Part shown: in pieces, positions 42,301 through 55,940 of the stretch
How positions within the stretch are numbered: the first letter of the stretch is position 1
Layout of the letters: the number at the start of each line of letters is the position of its first letter
Source: Lytechinus variegatus
Lineage: Eukaryota > Echinodermata > Echinoidea > Temnopleuroida > Toxopneustidae
DNA: 64,000 bases
Direction of reading: 5' to 3'
Assembly (NCBI RefSeq): GCF_018143015.1
Contig: NC_054740.1
Span: 69,961,356 to 70,025,355 of the forward strand
Made by a program: the position numbers and the translations under genes
The notes under the pieces: generated by a model
Database searches by the model: none
Seen by the model: the letters and a program-made list of their open reading frames with translations, nothing else
Told to the model about the DNA's origin: nothing

Positions 42301-45300
42301 ATTTCTAGATAGATGGCGCTATATAAATGCCTATTATTATTATTATTATTATATCAGAGGGCAGAATTAGCAGATTATCCCAATATAAAAAAAATCTTGT
42401 TTTAATGTTGTTTTGTGGTATTGTTTTGTAGTAATTTTTAAAATGGCAAAAGAACTGTAAAACTACCTTATTTTCTTTATGATCATGACTTGGTATATCT
42501 TAGGCAATTATTTCCTTTTGTTCTGAAGCATTTCCCCCCCCCCCCACTCAATTTTATCAGGAATCCTATTACAAAGGCATTTTAAATGCGTCTTTCGAAA
42601 ATGGAATGGAACATGAATATTGGCAATGAAAAGATGCATAGTCTTCCTGCATGAGAGAACTGGCTCTGACTTTTACTAAGGTGCCTAACATAAATATTAC
42701 TAGAATTACAGGGAATAATTTTGCTTTACAAATTTGAATGGCATTTTTGGTCGTAAGAGAAAAGCTCTCAACTAAGCAATGTACAGTTCTATGTAAAAAT
42801 ATGCTATACAAAAGACTTAATGCATAGCAGTCTTTCAAAAATGTGGAGCAAATTGTGATGCGATACCAGGAAAATTATTCCCTGAATTATTTGAGAAATT
42901 GTCTAGATAGATGGTAGGAATATAGACCAATATTAGATAGCCAAGCGCAATTGGTCCATAGCGCGTCACGTGATATGATTGATATCAATGTATTTTCCCA
43001 GCCGGTCCACCTTCGATGAATATATTGACCAACCGGTCCATGAATATATTTTTCTACGTGTATGGCGCCCTCTTGTGGATTAGATGTTACCATGCATTAT
43101 CGGCCTGCCTTGGGTCCTGGACCTGGACTGGGCTCGAACTTAGATTTAGATCTAGGGCTAGGCCTAAACAAAGTTGATTTGAATAGAAAAGGGTCATTCA
43201 CTGCGTTAGACTAACGTTACTTAGATATTATAGATCTAACGTTCGATCTACACCAGTTCAATCAATCACTGTGAATATCATAAACATGCTGTTAGGCCTA
43301 ACCTTATCTTCATCATTAGAGGCTATCTAATATAACAGATATTGACTAATGGGATGTGTAAAAAAAACATTCTTTGGACCACCTAAAGGATTAATATTTT
43401 CCCTCGTGATCATATTTTCCCTCAGCGCTGCGCGCTTCGGGAAAATACAAATCCGGCGGTCCAAAGAATGTTTATATTACACACCCCATTAGTCAATATC
43501 TGTATAGTAAAGTACAAAAAGTTAAAGTTGCTCAACTTCATGGTCAAGATCCAAAAACCTAAAAAAAAAGATGGCAGGATCTGGATCTGAGGTTTAAACA
43601 TCCATAAAAGTAAATAAATGTGACCTCCTCACCTTTATTTTCCATGAGTATCCTATTGATCTCACTGCCTTTCTCATGCTTGAACTCTTCAAACGCAACC
43701 GTTCTGAGCGGTGGAGTCGCTCTTCCCTGTGTAGCGCCCTCTGCTGCTGGACCCTGTGACCCAGTCACAGAGGCCGTCTCAGTCCTGACCGCTGATTCTC
43801 TAGTTTCTGGGCCGATGTTACCGTTCCTGACGGGGGAGGCTCGCTCCATGGTAGGGGAAGGGCTGGATACACCTTTAAGTTGAGGGCTGTATAAAGATCC
43901 ATAACAAAACAATAACAGTTACAGATCTCCTTGATATCTCACCACTCTTCCATATGAAAGGCAAATCCCTGCTGCCATCTAAATTTTAGTCTGAAATATC
44001 CTAACATGGTGACTTGTAACCATTACTTAAAATATTGATTGAAGCCAACTAAATCAAAAGACCTTGGAAGCATTTCATGAAAGGACTTGCCGGACGTTTT
44101 ATCCGACAAGTACTGTTTTATCCGACAGTTACTATGGTAACAGTGACTCTCAGCCAATCATAATCAAGGAAAGTTGTCAGATCTGACAACTTGTCGGGCG
44201 AAAATGTTGATGAAACGCTCCCTCGGGGACTATTTCACAAAGACTGAAGAGTGACTCAAAAACATGTGGTACATACATTATACATCACTGCATTGGTCAG
44301 ATTGCATTCAGGTGATGTGCATCGTACTGCATATAGTCATCAATGAGATTAAATCATGAATACTAAATGTGCAGGAGCATTTAATTCATGAACTTAAATG
44401 TTTGTGAACCCCCCCCCCCCCCCCTATTCCTATAGACTACAGGTACAACTATTTGCAAATTTACCATCTTGGAACCTACTATACACACCTTGAATTTGAT
44501 TGACTTTTGAGTACTGTTACCATGGTAATTCACATTCATGACAAAATTACAAGTATTGTCTTATCTCAATCTAACAGGCCTTGAACTTACAAAGCAATGA
44601 CAGCTGGAAAGTTTAGCAGTGTGACATCTTTGAAAACAGGAAGTTCGCCAAATTAACAGTTCTGCTACCTCAAACAAAGGTTAAACATGTAACTTATATC
44701 TAGCTTTTGATATAACAATGCAAAATTACAGGGGAAAAATATGGATAAAGTTTTCACCTTCCCCTTTCCTTGGCTTTCCTTCCCCTGGCCTTTCTTGCAG
44801 ATACCACAGATGAATGAGCTGGCTTAGATGAAGCCGGAGCAACTCCTATACCAAAGCCCTGCCCATCAACCTCTCCTACATATGTAGCACCACCATCCTC
44901 ATCAAAAACTACACCAGCCTAATTAAAAAATTGAAATCAGAAATAATTAGTTAAATATGGGAAGGAGGTAAAGAGTACAATTTGCTCTTAAATTGCAATT
45001 GAGATAGTCACTGCTTTAGATTGCAAAGGTGCCCAAGATATTAGCATTGGGTTCAAAAGCAAGTCCAGTTTGTATTAACAGGTGAATGTAAGGTGCTTTA
45101 ATAGAAACATTAAGTATTTCAGCACTATCATCATTGTGAAGATAACCCCTTCCCAAACATCCCCCCCCCCCCCTTAATTCTATATAGATTGTGCTCAGTT
45201 TGTTATGGAAATACAACTGATTACATTCTTTGGCAAGCGGCAACCTTTACTTGAAATCGATATTCATGTAAATAACTGAAAAAAATACATAAAATGCTTT

Positions 45301-48300
45301 GTATCGATTACCAAGTAAGTCAAGTCAATGTTAGGGAAACTAATGGTATCAAACAATATGACTGATAGTACTAGCTAATATTTGATACAGAGTACTAGGG
45401 GTATAAGAAGGAAATCTAAACAAAAAGCTCTGATAATCATAAGGTCTGCTTACCTTCTGTGCAGCAGCAACAGCATTAGGATCCATCCGGTCAATGATGG
45501 TATACTTCTGCCTTAGACGACCTTCAACTTCACTCTCCATCTGACTAACCATTGTTTTGAATGTTTGAAAGATGCTCTGGATTTGGCGAACGTTGACAAT
45601 ATCAATCTCTTCCAACGAGCCATCAAGGTAACGTCGTACCTGGTTGTTGACCTCTAGGAGTTGAGTATCGGATAGCGGCTCGTAACTCACTTGGCTCCGG
45701 TTAGCCTGCAAGAAAAGGTTATCTTCAATTTGATCTCCTCTCTCTTCAGAACAATTGGAATCATGACTTTAGTATTGGTGAACACCCCCTGCCCCCCATG
45801 CAACCACTGGCGGATCCAGGGGGGGAATCCGATCATGTCCCCCCCCCTTTCGAGAGGCACAATTAAAATGTAAAAATGCTGTTAAAACAGAAGTGTGCCC
45901 CCCCCCCCCCCTTTATATGTGAAGACCTTTTTTTTTCTTTTTTGCTTGTCAAATCTTTCCTCAGGAAAATGTGCCCCCCCCCTTTTGGAAAATCTGGATC
46001 CATCCCTGAATGCAGCTATCACAATTCCAATTCATTACTAGATAATATGACCCAAAACATTTATGCTATGGAGAATATGGAATCAAAATATGAATTAAAT
46101 TTTGCTGTTTATTTTGCTTGGGTGCCCTATCAAAATGAAATATCTGTGTTTCATTTTTTTTTATTCAAAACCTATGAAAAAGCATGAAATGGGCTAAAAT
46201 GTCAGAATGCAAACTTTGTATTGATTATTTGTTGTATTTTATTATGAGATCTAAAGTCCACTCAATTCAGCTTTCGGCTGCCATATGGTTTTTTAATAAA
46301 TAAATATTAAAGTTCACTTTGCAGTTTTCTGATATCCCATCACTAAATCTGTACGATTTGATAGTTTATATCAAATGATAAAATAATTTTTTTAAATAAG
46401 ATTTTTTAATAAGATCAAAGACAGATCGTGCCTTGTTTGAAGGTCTTTAGACTCACCAAAGTATCATGCATGGTGAGTTCATGTTTCAGATGTTTGATCT
46501 CCTTCTCAAGTTTCTTGACAAGCAATGCAGGATCAAAGTATTCATTGACGGCGGGATTGACAGCAATGCACATCATCCTGGTAGCAAAGCGCAGGGTTGA
46601 GATGGTTTCTTCTATCTGCTTGGCTTCTCCCCAGACATTTGCGATCATGATGGTGTTGCAGTTCCCACCTGTTGGAAAGACAATTTAATTTTTGGTAAGT
46701 GTAGCAATTTCACCATACAAGAAGGGAGGATAGGGGGCATAAAGAGATATGCTCACATCATGGAACTGGTTTGTAGAGATTTTCTGAACACAGTTTGCCA
46801 CAGACTTAAAGTTATGATTAATTGAACAATGTGTATATTTTATGCTCCCAGGCACTGTTTGAATAAAATAAGACTACTATATGAAACTCAGGCAGGATGT
46901 TCAGTAATAATTGATTATGTCCAAGTTTCATGAAATAGGTCCATATACTTTCTAAGTTATGCTGTCATTTCAATACCTAACCTTCTGTTAAGATTTGATG
47001 TTGACGCCGGAGCCGCCGCTGCCATCAGAAAAGTGGTGCCTTTAATCTCACTCTGCTATGCAGGTGAGACAATAAAAGCAATTTTGTTTAAAAAATTGCA
47101 ACATGATCATGGACCAGTTGTAAGGTGTGCGGAGGCCTTAACATCCTAGACTCATTAATTCACACCTCATAAAAAACAGAAATCTCATTAAAAACGTAAT
47201 TTCTGTGGCATTTAAAGAGTTTGCATACCTAATGAATCTTTGAGACAGTGTGTAAGCTTGGTCTGTCTGTAGGGTATATGCTCTCGCCTCCTGTCAGCCA
47301 AGGCAATGGTCGTCTGTTCCAGGAATGTCAAGGATTTGTTGATGTACACAGCCTCTTGCTGTGTCTTGCCTTCAGACTGAAAAGAAAAAAAAATCACAGA
47401 TATGAGCTCATCATGTCTACATCACTGTATTCCTATACCTGTAGTCTAATATTATCTAACATAATTTTATAGAAGTGTTATCAGATTGGTTCAAAACAAC
47501 TTTTCCTGAACTTCAGGTAATCTTTTGCATGACAACAGTAACCATATTATGTATCTTGACTCAAAAGTTAGTGAAATCTGTACATCTTTTTTTATTGGCT
47601 CATATCTAATCTATCGATTCAACTAAACTTATTGTGGACACCTTGACCTATCAAAATGAACAGCACTTACCCCTGTCTTACTAAGGCGCTCTGAACCAGC
47701 AAGATCGACCAGGTTGAACTTGCTGCGGATGTATTTAGCATTGGACTCGGTCCTGGATCTCGATTCAACATGTATGGTGAAGATGCAGTGAGATCGGGAG
47801 GATACACTGTTCAGAGCATGAGAGGCGATGGCACGATTGGTCTCACCCTATTAAAGATATGAAATAAAACCATTCCATTTATTCATGAAATTCTTGTAGC
47901 AATAATGTAAATAACATATTAAAGTTGGAGGGAAATTTTTTTAACAGAACTGTCAGTCTGTCAATGACCTGATTCAATAGAAAACATATGAAAAAGGATA
48001 GCTTTGGCAGATGTTTGCAATATTGAACCTTCTACACAAATCAAAGCCATTTCATCAGTCAGCCAATAGAATCAACATCGGAACATCAAATTGAAATATT
48101 AATTCAAATATGATAAAAATATGAAACTGTCATTTTTGTCAGAAGATCTTAAATAAAAAAATATCACAATATCAACAACTGCCTACAAGCAAGTAATATG
48201 CATTACAATCATGGGTGTCAGCGGAGAGGATTATCCTTTGTTCAAGGGGGGGGACATCTATTCTTGCCTTCCCCATTCCCAAACACAAAAAGATAATCCT

Positions 48301-51300
48301 TTGCTCTGATGCCCATGATTACAATGAAAAACGTTTTATCCTCCCATTTTTCTATTTCACAGCACCCCAAGCATTACATCAAATGAATATGGAAAATAAA
48401 AAATACTTTAAATATTAAACGTATTGAAGCACAACCACTATTACATTATATCACAAATATACCTCAAACAGTAGATTGAGAGCCTCCTCTTCATTGTGTG
48501 CAAGATGTACACTCAAGCCTTTGATATTGATCCCAAACTCGTCCTCTGTGATGGTCATCTGGGGAAGTCCCTGGATACTGTACGGCAGGGTGGACAAGAG
48601 ATCAAACATGGTCTCGTTGTAGATCTCTAAATAACTGATCCGAACAGTGATCGCTTGCTCTGGTCTGTCCTCTATTTCCTTGTAAACCTGAAGCATTTAT
48701 AAAGAAATGAGGAAAAATGAAATCAATATATATAAACAGTAAGTTCGCCCCCATGAATCGGAGTATAGGTACTTTTACTCACTTATTTTGCTCAATATCT
48801 TTCCATTGGAAGGTGTGATAAATCATCTCGTACAGCAGTAGTCTTGTAATTGTGTGATTAGGTTTAGTTTGATACCTTAACCCTAAAAAGACTGGGGGGA
48901 CTGATTCAGCCCCCCCCCCCTCTACATTTTTTGCGATAAATCTGCCGTGCGAAATTTTTTGACCGCGTCGCTCGCTGACTTTTTACTTTCAAGTCTCATG
49001 CAACTTTTGAGACCAAAATTGTGACCCCCGGGTACGCGGTTCCGACATTACGCAACATTTCGTAAGTGTATGCAGACCCAAAATTACTCAAAAACGTGAA
49101 TTTGTGTACAAATCCAATGCAAATACTCTTTTCAGCCAAAATTCATAAATGTATCATTATTTTTCCTTTTACTGCTTAAAATCGATTAATTTTATCTTTT
49201 TTATGGTCAAAATAAAGTCCCTGACAATTTCCATTGAAAAAAAATAAAAAACAAAAAGTCAAAAAACAAAGAAATACATAAGAAATTTAGAAAACAATAG
49301 AATACATAAGAAAATAAATGTGATGTTGAATTTTTTTAAAAATAAATTTGATCAGATGCCTATCTAGAGTATGTGAAACAAAAATTAGCATTTCAGGGGC
49401 ATTATTTTATTAATTAGAGCAAACTTATGATTTTACGCATAAATTAGCATAATTAACAAGACATGAGATTTTTTGCAGAATTTGATTTTATAGTTTTGTA
49501 GATAATGCCATGGGTAACACGTGTGCCAATTTTTGTCGCGATCGCGCGGTCGACGGCCGAGATCATAGGGAGGGGGGCTGAATCAGCCCCCCCCCCGTCT
49601 TCTTAGGCATCAAAATAGCCCAGTCTATTTAGGGTTAAAGGGGAATGACACCTTTGGAACAAGAGGCCTTGTGTGGATACAGAAAAATCAAAGAATAAGT
49701 TTGAGAAAAATCAAATGCGTGATGTCACATGTGAAGAACTTTCCATTTGATGGATTATAAAATACCCCATAAATGTCTCTTTTTGCTTTTTCTTACGGTG
49801 ATACAAACTCTTTATCCGTATGTGTATTCTTTGGAAATCTGTATTACATGCCCTCCTATAAAAAGAGCACATGATCTACTGATTGATATGATAAGAGGCA
49901 GCTGAAGTGAAATATATACAAAAGAAATGGGAAAGTTGTTCACATGTGACATCACACATCTTTGTCGCAATGCCAATTGGGAGGATCTACATTAAAATAA
50001 CGATCTCTACTTCATATGCTAATAACTTACTATTAATTAAAAAAAAAAATCAATTTTTCTCAAACTTTCGTTGATCTGTTTATTTGATTTTTCTGTTTTT
50101 ACACAAGTTATCTTGTAAAAAGGGTTTCATTTTCCTTTAAAGAAAACATATTCTTAGCTGACTTCCTTGATGGGTTCATTCTATTTTTTTTACACAGTAC
50201 ATAGTCAATAACAATAAGGAATATTCATTTTACCCCAAACTTCTCTGTTGAAAATTTAAATTATTTACATAGCAGGGGAACTTTAATTTTCAATTATAAC
50301 TAAAATATATTATAAACACTGGAAGGCAAAAAAAAAGGGTATGTATGATTATAATGATAATTCATATTTTCTAGTTTGAATGGTTTGGAAATCGAATCGA
50401 ATGCAAATACCCTCTATTAATCAGATATGAGCAATGCATATATGACAAATGTTTCAAGAGTTAGACTTAGTCCATGGATGGACCATAATGAAAGGTCACT
50501 GTCCCACAATGACACTAGACAATTTCCTGTTCTATGTATACATACCTGTGAGATAGCCCTAGGAATGATTCCTCTTTGCTTGTAATTCTCTGTTGCTCCA
50601 GTCATTGTGTAGGTTTTACCAGCGCCGGTTTGACCATAACACAATAATGTCCCTGTTAATTTGACAGAATATCGAATTCTTGTTTGAATACAATTAGAAA
50701 CCATCTCTTAATATCCTCAGAAATAAACAAAACAAAAATAAGCCCTTCACAGATACAGAGTGAGAATTTTATGAAAGAAAGAAGTACATATTCTACAAAA
50801 AATTGTATCAACTTCCACAACTTGATAATCAAATAGTTTATCAACTTGTAAGAAGTAGAGAAGTAGAGTGAAATGAGATTTGGATGATTTGGATAATTCT
50901 CAAATATTTCTTGCTTGAACTGATTCCCTTAGTTACTTTAATACAATTATCATTATTTATTTAACCATACATACAGGGTGAAAGACAATATGAGATGGAA
51001 ACAAATATAAGACAATACAGGAACTTTTAATAATCATCCATAAATCAACTTTTCTCAAATTGAATTCAAATTATGCACCTGGCACACTCGCTCATCGTGG
51101 CGCTCAAGCTGCATGCAAGCTAAAATGCGCACTGCTCTTGCAGATGAAACAAAAACATTTAAACATGTGTATATCTCACCCTGGTTTATCAAAATGATTG
51201 AAATAAAAACAATTTCTTTTTTTTACCATATTTTTTAAAGAAAAAATGTACTGCCGTATTTTGGTTGCAAAAACATATTAAATACGCCAAAAACATACTG

Positions 51301-53300
51301 GTTGGCAGGTCTATATATAAATGTTAAAGAATTGATGTAAAAAAAAACTTACTTGAACATGGAATGTTTTTCCTGGTATAGCATTACAATTTCCTCAATT
51401 TCTTTTTTGTAATGCTCCACAAAAAATCCTTTGGATAGCAGATTAGTATGTAGTGAAGAGCTTTTCTTTTATGACCAAAAAGCTCATCAAATTGGTGAGC
51501 AAAATTATTTCCTAATATATACAAAAAACCAGCAATAACACTTACACCCATGGATGGGGGGGGTAAAGGAAAACTAATTTTTCTCATAAAAATACACTTA
51601 AATTGCAAATTCTGCAAAACAAGTTCTATAATCTATATAAATAAAATATATTAAAAAAAACTCACCATTATAACCATCAAGAAGCTGTGTGACCAGAGGT
51701 GAAGCAACTTCTTCATAAACCTTATCTTGACTAGCATTATGAAGAATACCATCCATCTTAAAGGACCAATCTAACATCTGATTGTTAACCACGCCTCTTT
51801 TCACATCTTTCTTGGCATGGATGTTGACACTCTGTGACAATAAAGAACGGTGATTCATACCTTTTTGTTTTCATCATGAAATTATATCTTTACTTGCAAA
51901 TACAAGTTTGTACAAAATGTATTTAATATGATCTAGCATGAAAATATAAATAGATCATTAGATGGAAGTAAAACAACTGTAAAACAGAAAAATAGCAACA
52001 TATGTGAACATTATGTAAATTGGGGTAACTAATGAAGGCTACTGCTCCCTTGTTAATTGCAAGTTTTTAATCAGAGTTTTTGTGATGCATTCTTGTTCAA
52101 ATAAACTACTGTACGAGCATAAGAAGTAACCAAAAGAAACACTTAATGAACAATGTCACAAATTAATGCTTTTTGTAAGCATGACCCAACACTCTAAAAT
52201 TCTGACTATAAGTCACCAATCATCATTATCACAAAAATATATTCCCACTGCATTTGTAAAATCATCATTCTTCAAATTTTAACCAGACTTAGATTCAATT
52301 AACCAAAGACTTCAATAAATGATTAAATAATATAAAGATATTGAGGACAACCTACCTTGCCATCAGGAACGAGCTCAATCATATCCTGGGCAAACTTGTC
52401 AGTTGGCCTAGTGCGTACATAGACACGCACCTTACTGCTTCGTTTATTCATCATGGATGTTTCACTTGATTCAAGTTCTCCCTAAGTGAGGAAATAAGAG
52501 GACAAATGTGAAATTCTGAAAAGATTTTAGGTGTTTCCCATAAGTATACATGTTGTAAACACACTTAAAACAATTTAACATCAGTGTTAAAATTACATTC
52601 TCTCAGAAATATAATCATCAATTTATTTCTCAAAGCTGCATGGAAGTTATAAAACGCAAATAAAAATGAATGTACAAAATGCAAATAGAATACAATACTT
52701 CATTGAAATAAGCAACCAAACATACACCGGATCTTGTGTTAAGTAGATCATTCTTAATCTTAAGAATTCTAACCTTTCTTAATCATTCTTAATCTTAAGA
52801 AATGGGGTAAAACATACATGATAAGACATTGATATTTTTCAGTTATAGGCCTATGCAAGTATGCTATTTACAACAAATTGTAATTTAGACTTCAGTAGGC
52901 CTAGAGTACAGTGTACCAGTACATTTGGGGCATATTTTTTAAGCCAATGTAAAATAATAATGAAACAATATGTAAATGGTACGGTACAACAAATTGATAA
53001 TTTTTTAACAATGATTTAAAACTGTATTCATTGCATATTTGACTAAAATGTAAAAGACAGCTAGCTTAAAAATAAGAAACTTTTAAGTGAGCAAACTTTT
53101 TTTCCGTTCCTTTCATCGAGTTGAATAATTCCCGCCCATACCATTCTCAGGATCGATGTCTCATCCATGTAGATTGGAGTTTGAGCAACAGAATAATCTT
53201 CTTCAACTTGGAATTCATCTGAATCTTCTGCCCCTTCATTAGAACCCTGATTTGATTTTGATCCACCCCTCCCTTCACTGCGACGACCTTTCATTTTCAT
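39386..53300 (-). CDS. KIF9: KIF9, kinesin-9 family motor protein of motile cilia
   Basis: Microtubule plus-end-type motor with an N-terminal motor domain, known in other animals from motile cilia and sperm flagella. Coding exons: 53300-53142, 52481-52356, 51831-51666, 50652-50546, 48687-48463, 47847-47671, 47376-47229, 46668-46457, 45705-45454, 44918-44758, 43886-43633, 41985-41863, 41272-41093, 40518-40418, 39939-39835, 39511-39386. All phases agree; 2622 nt, 873 residues (human about 790). Motor signatures: P-loop GQTGAGKT (157-164), switch I NSVSSRSH (274-281), switch II DLAGSE (309-314), YINKSL (331-336) and HIPYRQTKLT. After the motor come a KIF9-type neck (VKKLEKEIKHLKHEL), a coiled region (NNQVRRYLDGSLEEIDIVNV), then VAFEEFKHEKGSEINRI and QIKSEIQYCQKLVDQCRQRL, both strongly KIF9-like. 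Exon 1 adds an acidic 53-residue leader absent from the human protein. Methionines 62-63 in exon 2 (about 52454) align with the usual start, so exon 1 could instead be untranslated. Introns carry many MITEs and a SINE. Confidence 0.96.
40659..41000 (+). mobile_element. tRNA-derived SINE in a KIF9 intron
   Basis: The head carries A box TGGTGTAGTGG and B box TGTTCGAATCC at tRNA-like spacing, as in polymerase III promoters. The body has GCGTTAATCCACACTTTGCC and CTCGACCCAGGTGC. The tail ends in GGTTATTATTATTA. It is full length by eye, opposite in sense to KIF9. No clear target duplication was found. Confidence 0.85.
42122..42352 (+). mobile_element. SINE body, second subfamily, in a KIF9 intron
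   Basis: It has TTATCCACACTGTGCTGCAC, CTCGACCCAGGTGAGG, GGATTAATTCCTTGAATGC and a tail beginning TAGATGGCGCTATATAAATG and ending in a run of ATT. The tRNA-like head is missing or degraded. The antisense relative is at 16160-16480. Confidence 0.75.
43331..43506. mobile_element. Foldback MITE, TA target, in a KIF9 intron
   Basis: ACAGATATTGACTAATGGG at 43335 and CCCATTAGTCAATATCTGT ending at 43503 are exact inverted ends, between TATA sequences. The inner arms AACATTCTTTGGACC and GGTCCAAAGAATGTT also pair. The loop holds AGCGCTGCGCGCTTCG. Confidence 0.9.
44065..44226. mobile_element. Foldback MITE, GGGGAGCGTTTCATGAAA family, in a KIF9 intron
   Basis: Close to the copy at 7734-7888: shared AGGAAAGTTGTCAGATCTGA and CAGCCAATCA, with inverted ends CATTTCATGAAAGG and TGATGAAACGCTCCC. 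Confidence 0.8.
45803..46010. mobile_element. Candidate short foldback, GGCGGATCCAGGGGGG type, in a KIF9 intron
   Basis: CTGGCGGATCCAGGGGGGG at the left and AAAATCTGGATCCATCCCTG at the right face each other. The interior has several poly-C runs (for example at 45898-45911). Boundaries are approximate. Confidence 0.45.
48881..49634. mobile_element. piggyBac-like TTAA-flanked MITE in a KIF9 intron
   Basis: TTAA at 48877-48880 and 49635-49638. The inverted ends CCCTAAAAAGACTGGG and CCCAGTCTATTTAGGG are followed by inverted GGCTGATTCAGCC-type arms. CCCT termini with a TTAA target fit the piggyBac class. 754 bp, non-coding. Its right TTAA is also the left TTAA of the next element. Confidence 0.85.
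49639..50136. mobile_element. TTAA-flanked MITE, family A, adjacent to the previous element
   Basis: Starts AGGGGAATGACACCTTTGG and ends AAGGGTTTCATTTTCCT. TTAA at 49635-49638 and 50137-50140. Clearly related to 10236-10819 over both arms; shorter in the middle. Confidence 0.85.
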
Positions 53301-55940
53301 GTTTATCCTGGAAACCTGCTGCTCGCTGGTTGACTTTCAAAATTTTGATTTCGAAACTAGGGTACAGACTCTATGTTATTTCAATAAGTTAAAAGAACTT
53401 TCAAGTTTGATCAAAAAGCCCAGCCCATTCCAATCACTAACGTTACTATAATATTTATTAGGCCTAACAAGATATTGTTTCTGTTACTTTCTTATGTTGT
53501 TTACATTTCCTAATTAATGATGAAACAATTGATACGTCATAATACGCTTATTGAGATGAATGTGCGCGAATAAGATGATTGACCGTTCAATTAAAATTGC
53601 ACTAGATCTACTGCGGCATTGCTCGCAATTATGAGCATGAGCGAGAGGCTAGGTCACTGTTCCGCCGACACTACAGGCGTGGATAACCATACAATTCTGC
53701 TATTCGCGGGTTAGAGTGTTGACGGGCGATTGAAATAAAGACCGTTTAAAAGCTAGGATTTTTTTTAAAACCTTCTTCACGATACATATCACAGTTTAAG
53801 CTTTAGAATATTAGTTCATTATGAAAAACTTGCAACTTGATACTTACAAAAGCTGGAAAAGGGTGATAATATAAAAGGTAAATTTAACCAAGACGTCCGC
53901 GTGTGCTGCTCGTATTTACTACGCAACAAATGATACGGCGCGCGGAAATCTGACGCGTCCGTAGAATTACGCATTCGATATTATTGGTTTCGTTTATATC
54001 CACGGCGTCGTCGTTGTCAGGGCTTCTGCCCATGCGCACATGGTCTGCAACCGTAAAAAATATATATATCATGGTGGTGGTGGGTGTAGTATACATGTAG
54101 TATGTATTTTTACTAGTTCAATAACTGCCAGAATCAGCAGAAGCGTATTTAGGGGGCAAGGGGCACGCCCCCGGCCCCGGATGGAGCAAGGTCACCGGTC
54201 ATCTTACGGTCCACTATCCGATTTTGGGTTAAAACGCGTTTTGTTCAGTTTTTGAAAATGTGAATGAAAAGTATCTTTTTTATTTGAGGTTCAAATTAAT
54301 TGAAAGAATACTAATATAACAATTTTGGATGATTACAATCCTTAATTTACGAGTAAAATCCGAATTATGTTTCAAATCGTAGCCAATTATCGTACAATTG
54401 CTTTGACGTCATTACGACTTAGATATTAAATTCGCTTTTATTCTAAAGGATGATAGCATAGTCACAGATTTGAACATACATGTAGGTATTCGTGCGAAGA
54501 CTTAGAACATTACACAGCTAGATATTTCAGTATTACACTGCTTGGCCCCATCATGCCTATGGCAGATCAAAGAAGAACTATAGCAGGGGAGCGATGCTTG
54601 CAATATTAGAGAGAAATCTTGCAAGGAACCAAAGCGAGCGAGATAATTTTCATGCTCAGCGCTCACTAGTCAGTTCGTGCATACCTTTGTATTGGGTGGG
54701 CAAACTCTTACAAATATACTGTTTTCCCCATTTTACTGCTTATTTCCTTTGTCTATTTACAGGCCTGGAATAAAACGTAGTAGAATATGAAGCTAATATG
54801 TTAGAGGTATGTAGTAGCCAGCTAATTACAAAATTTGTAGGGGGTGATCAGAATAGGCCTATATTGGGCCGGAAATTCCTTTAAAAAAACAATAACTTTA
54901 TAAAATTAATAAAATCCAATTTAATTGTGACATATTTCGACCAAAAAGTATACAGAAAATCGTTTCCTTTCGTTTAAAAATATTCATTATTTTTCTTTTC
55001 TCGGTCATGTAAGTTTTGGAAGAGTCGAGGGGCAAGTGTCCTGCATAACCCATCCCCCTCATGTCAAGGCCATATATGTTTTTTTTTAGTGAGGGGGCCA
55101 GATGCATAATTTTTTTTCGAAAAACCTCAAAAACGAGGGAGCAAATTTGAAGGATTTTGTGCACACTTTTGGTGAATTTTGTGAAACTTCTCAGTAAAAA
55201 TGTAGGTTTTCAACATTTCCGGGGGCAGCTGCTGCCCATCCACCGCTGCGTACGGCTATGCCCCCTGTATACCGTGGCAAAATCGAGGTCCATAGTTACT
55301 CCCTATTTCATAATGAATAGTATTTAGTGAAAACTGATTATCATATTCATGGAGTTCCTCAAAACAACCTGAAATCATTCCGATGTCTTTTTAAAATTAT
55401 CATGATTTGGGGGAGCTATATTAGTGATCCAGGGAGAATAATGAAACCTATAAGGAACAAATTAGATTGTGTGACAGCAGAAAAATAGAACAGGATCAAC
55501 GAAAGCATGAGTAAAATTGGACATGCAATAAGAAAGTTATGAGCATTTGAATTTCGAGAAAATGATATGCTATGGAATTCCTCCCACTATACTAACAGTG
55601 CGAACAAGATCTTTCATGACACACATGCACAACTCTTCATGGAAACCCAATTATCCTTGAAAGGATATGTTTCAAACTCAGGAATTTTCCTCATAACTTG
55701 TAAATGATTAAAATAGAAACCCTCTGGAGAAGTGTGACGTATCATTATTGTTTGAGGTCATTTATTGATTATCTGATGTTTGCTTTTGGATATATATTTT
55801 GAAATTATTTGACCGAGTAAAGTGCCTTTGGAAGGCTTCAAAAAAAAATCCGAGCATAGTTTATTCCGCTGACGCATGTGTCGGAAAGTAAGTGATGGTA
55901 ATTTATGTTGAAAAGTGATCTTCTTTTACATAGAGGTTGC
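53301..55940. other. Region between KIF9 and the U5 array
   Basis: 53301-53560 should hold the KIF9 promoter; no decisive motif was recognised. The patch at 53890-54040 is CpG-rich, with an open frame on the minus strand (54096-53884) after a TTTTTTACGGTTGCAG acceptor-like stretch, but no partner exon was found. About 54130-55270 resembles a degraded transposon with GGGGGCA-type ends (AGGGGGCAAGGGGCACGCC near 54151; GGCTATGCCCCCTG near 55254). The rest is AT-rich with nothing supported. Confidence 0.5.

Noticed and set aside
43620-43883. 87-codon plus-strand frame
   Set aside because: Antisense shadow of KIF9 exon 11 (43886-43633).
53884-54096. CpG-rich 70-codon minus-strand frame after an acceptor-like site
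   Set aside because: No partner exon in phase and no recognisable product. It could be part of an unseen 5' UTR but cannot be supported.
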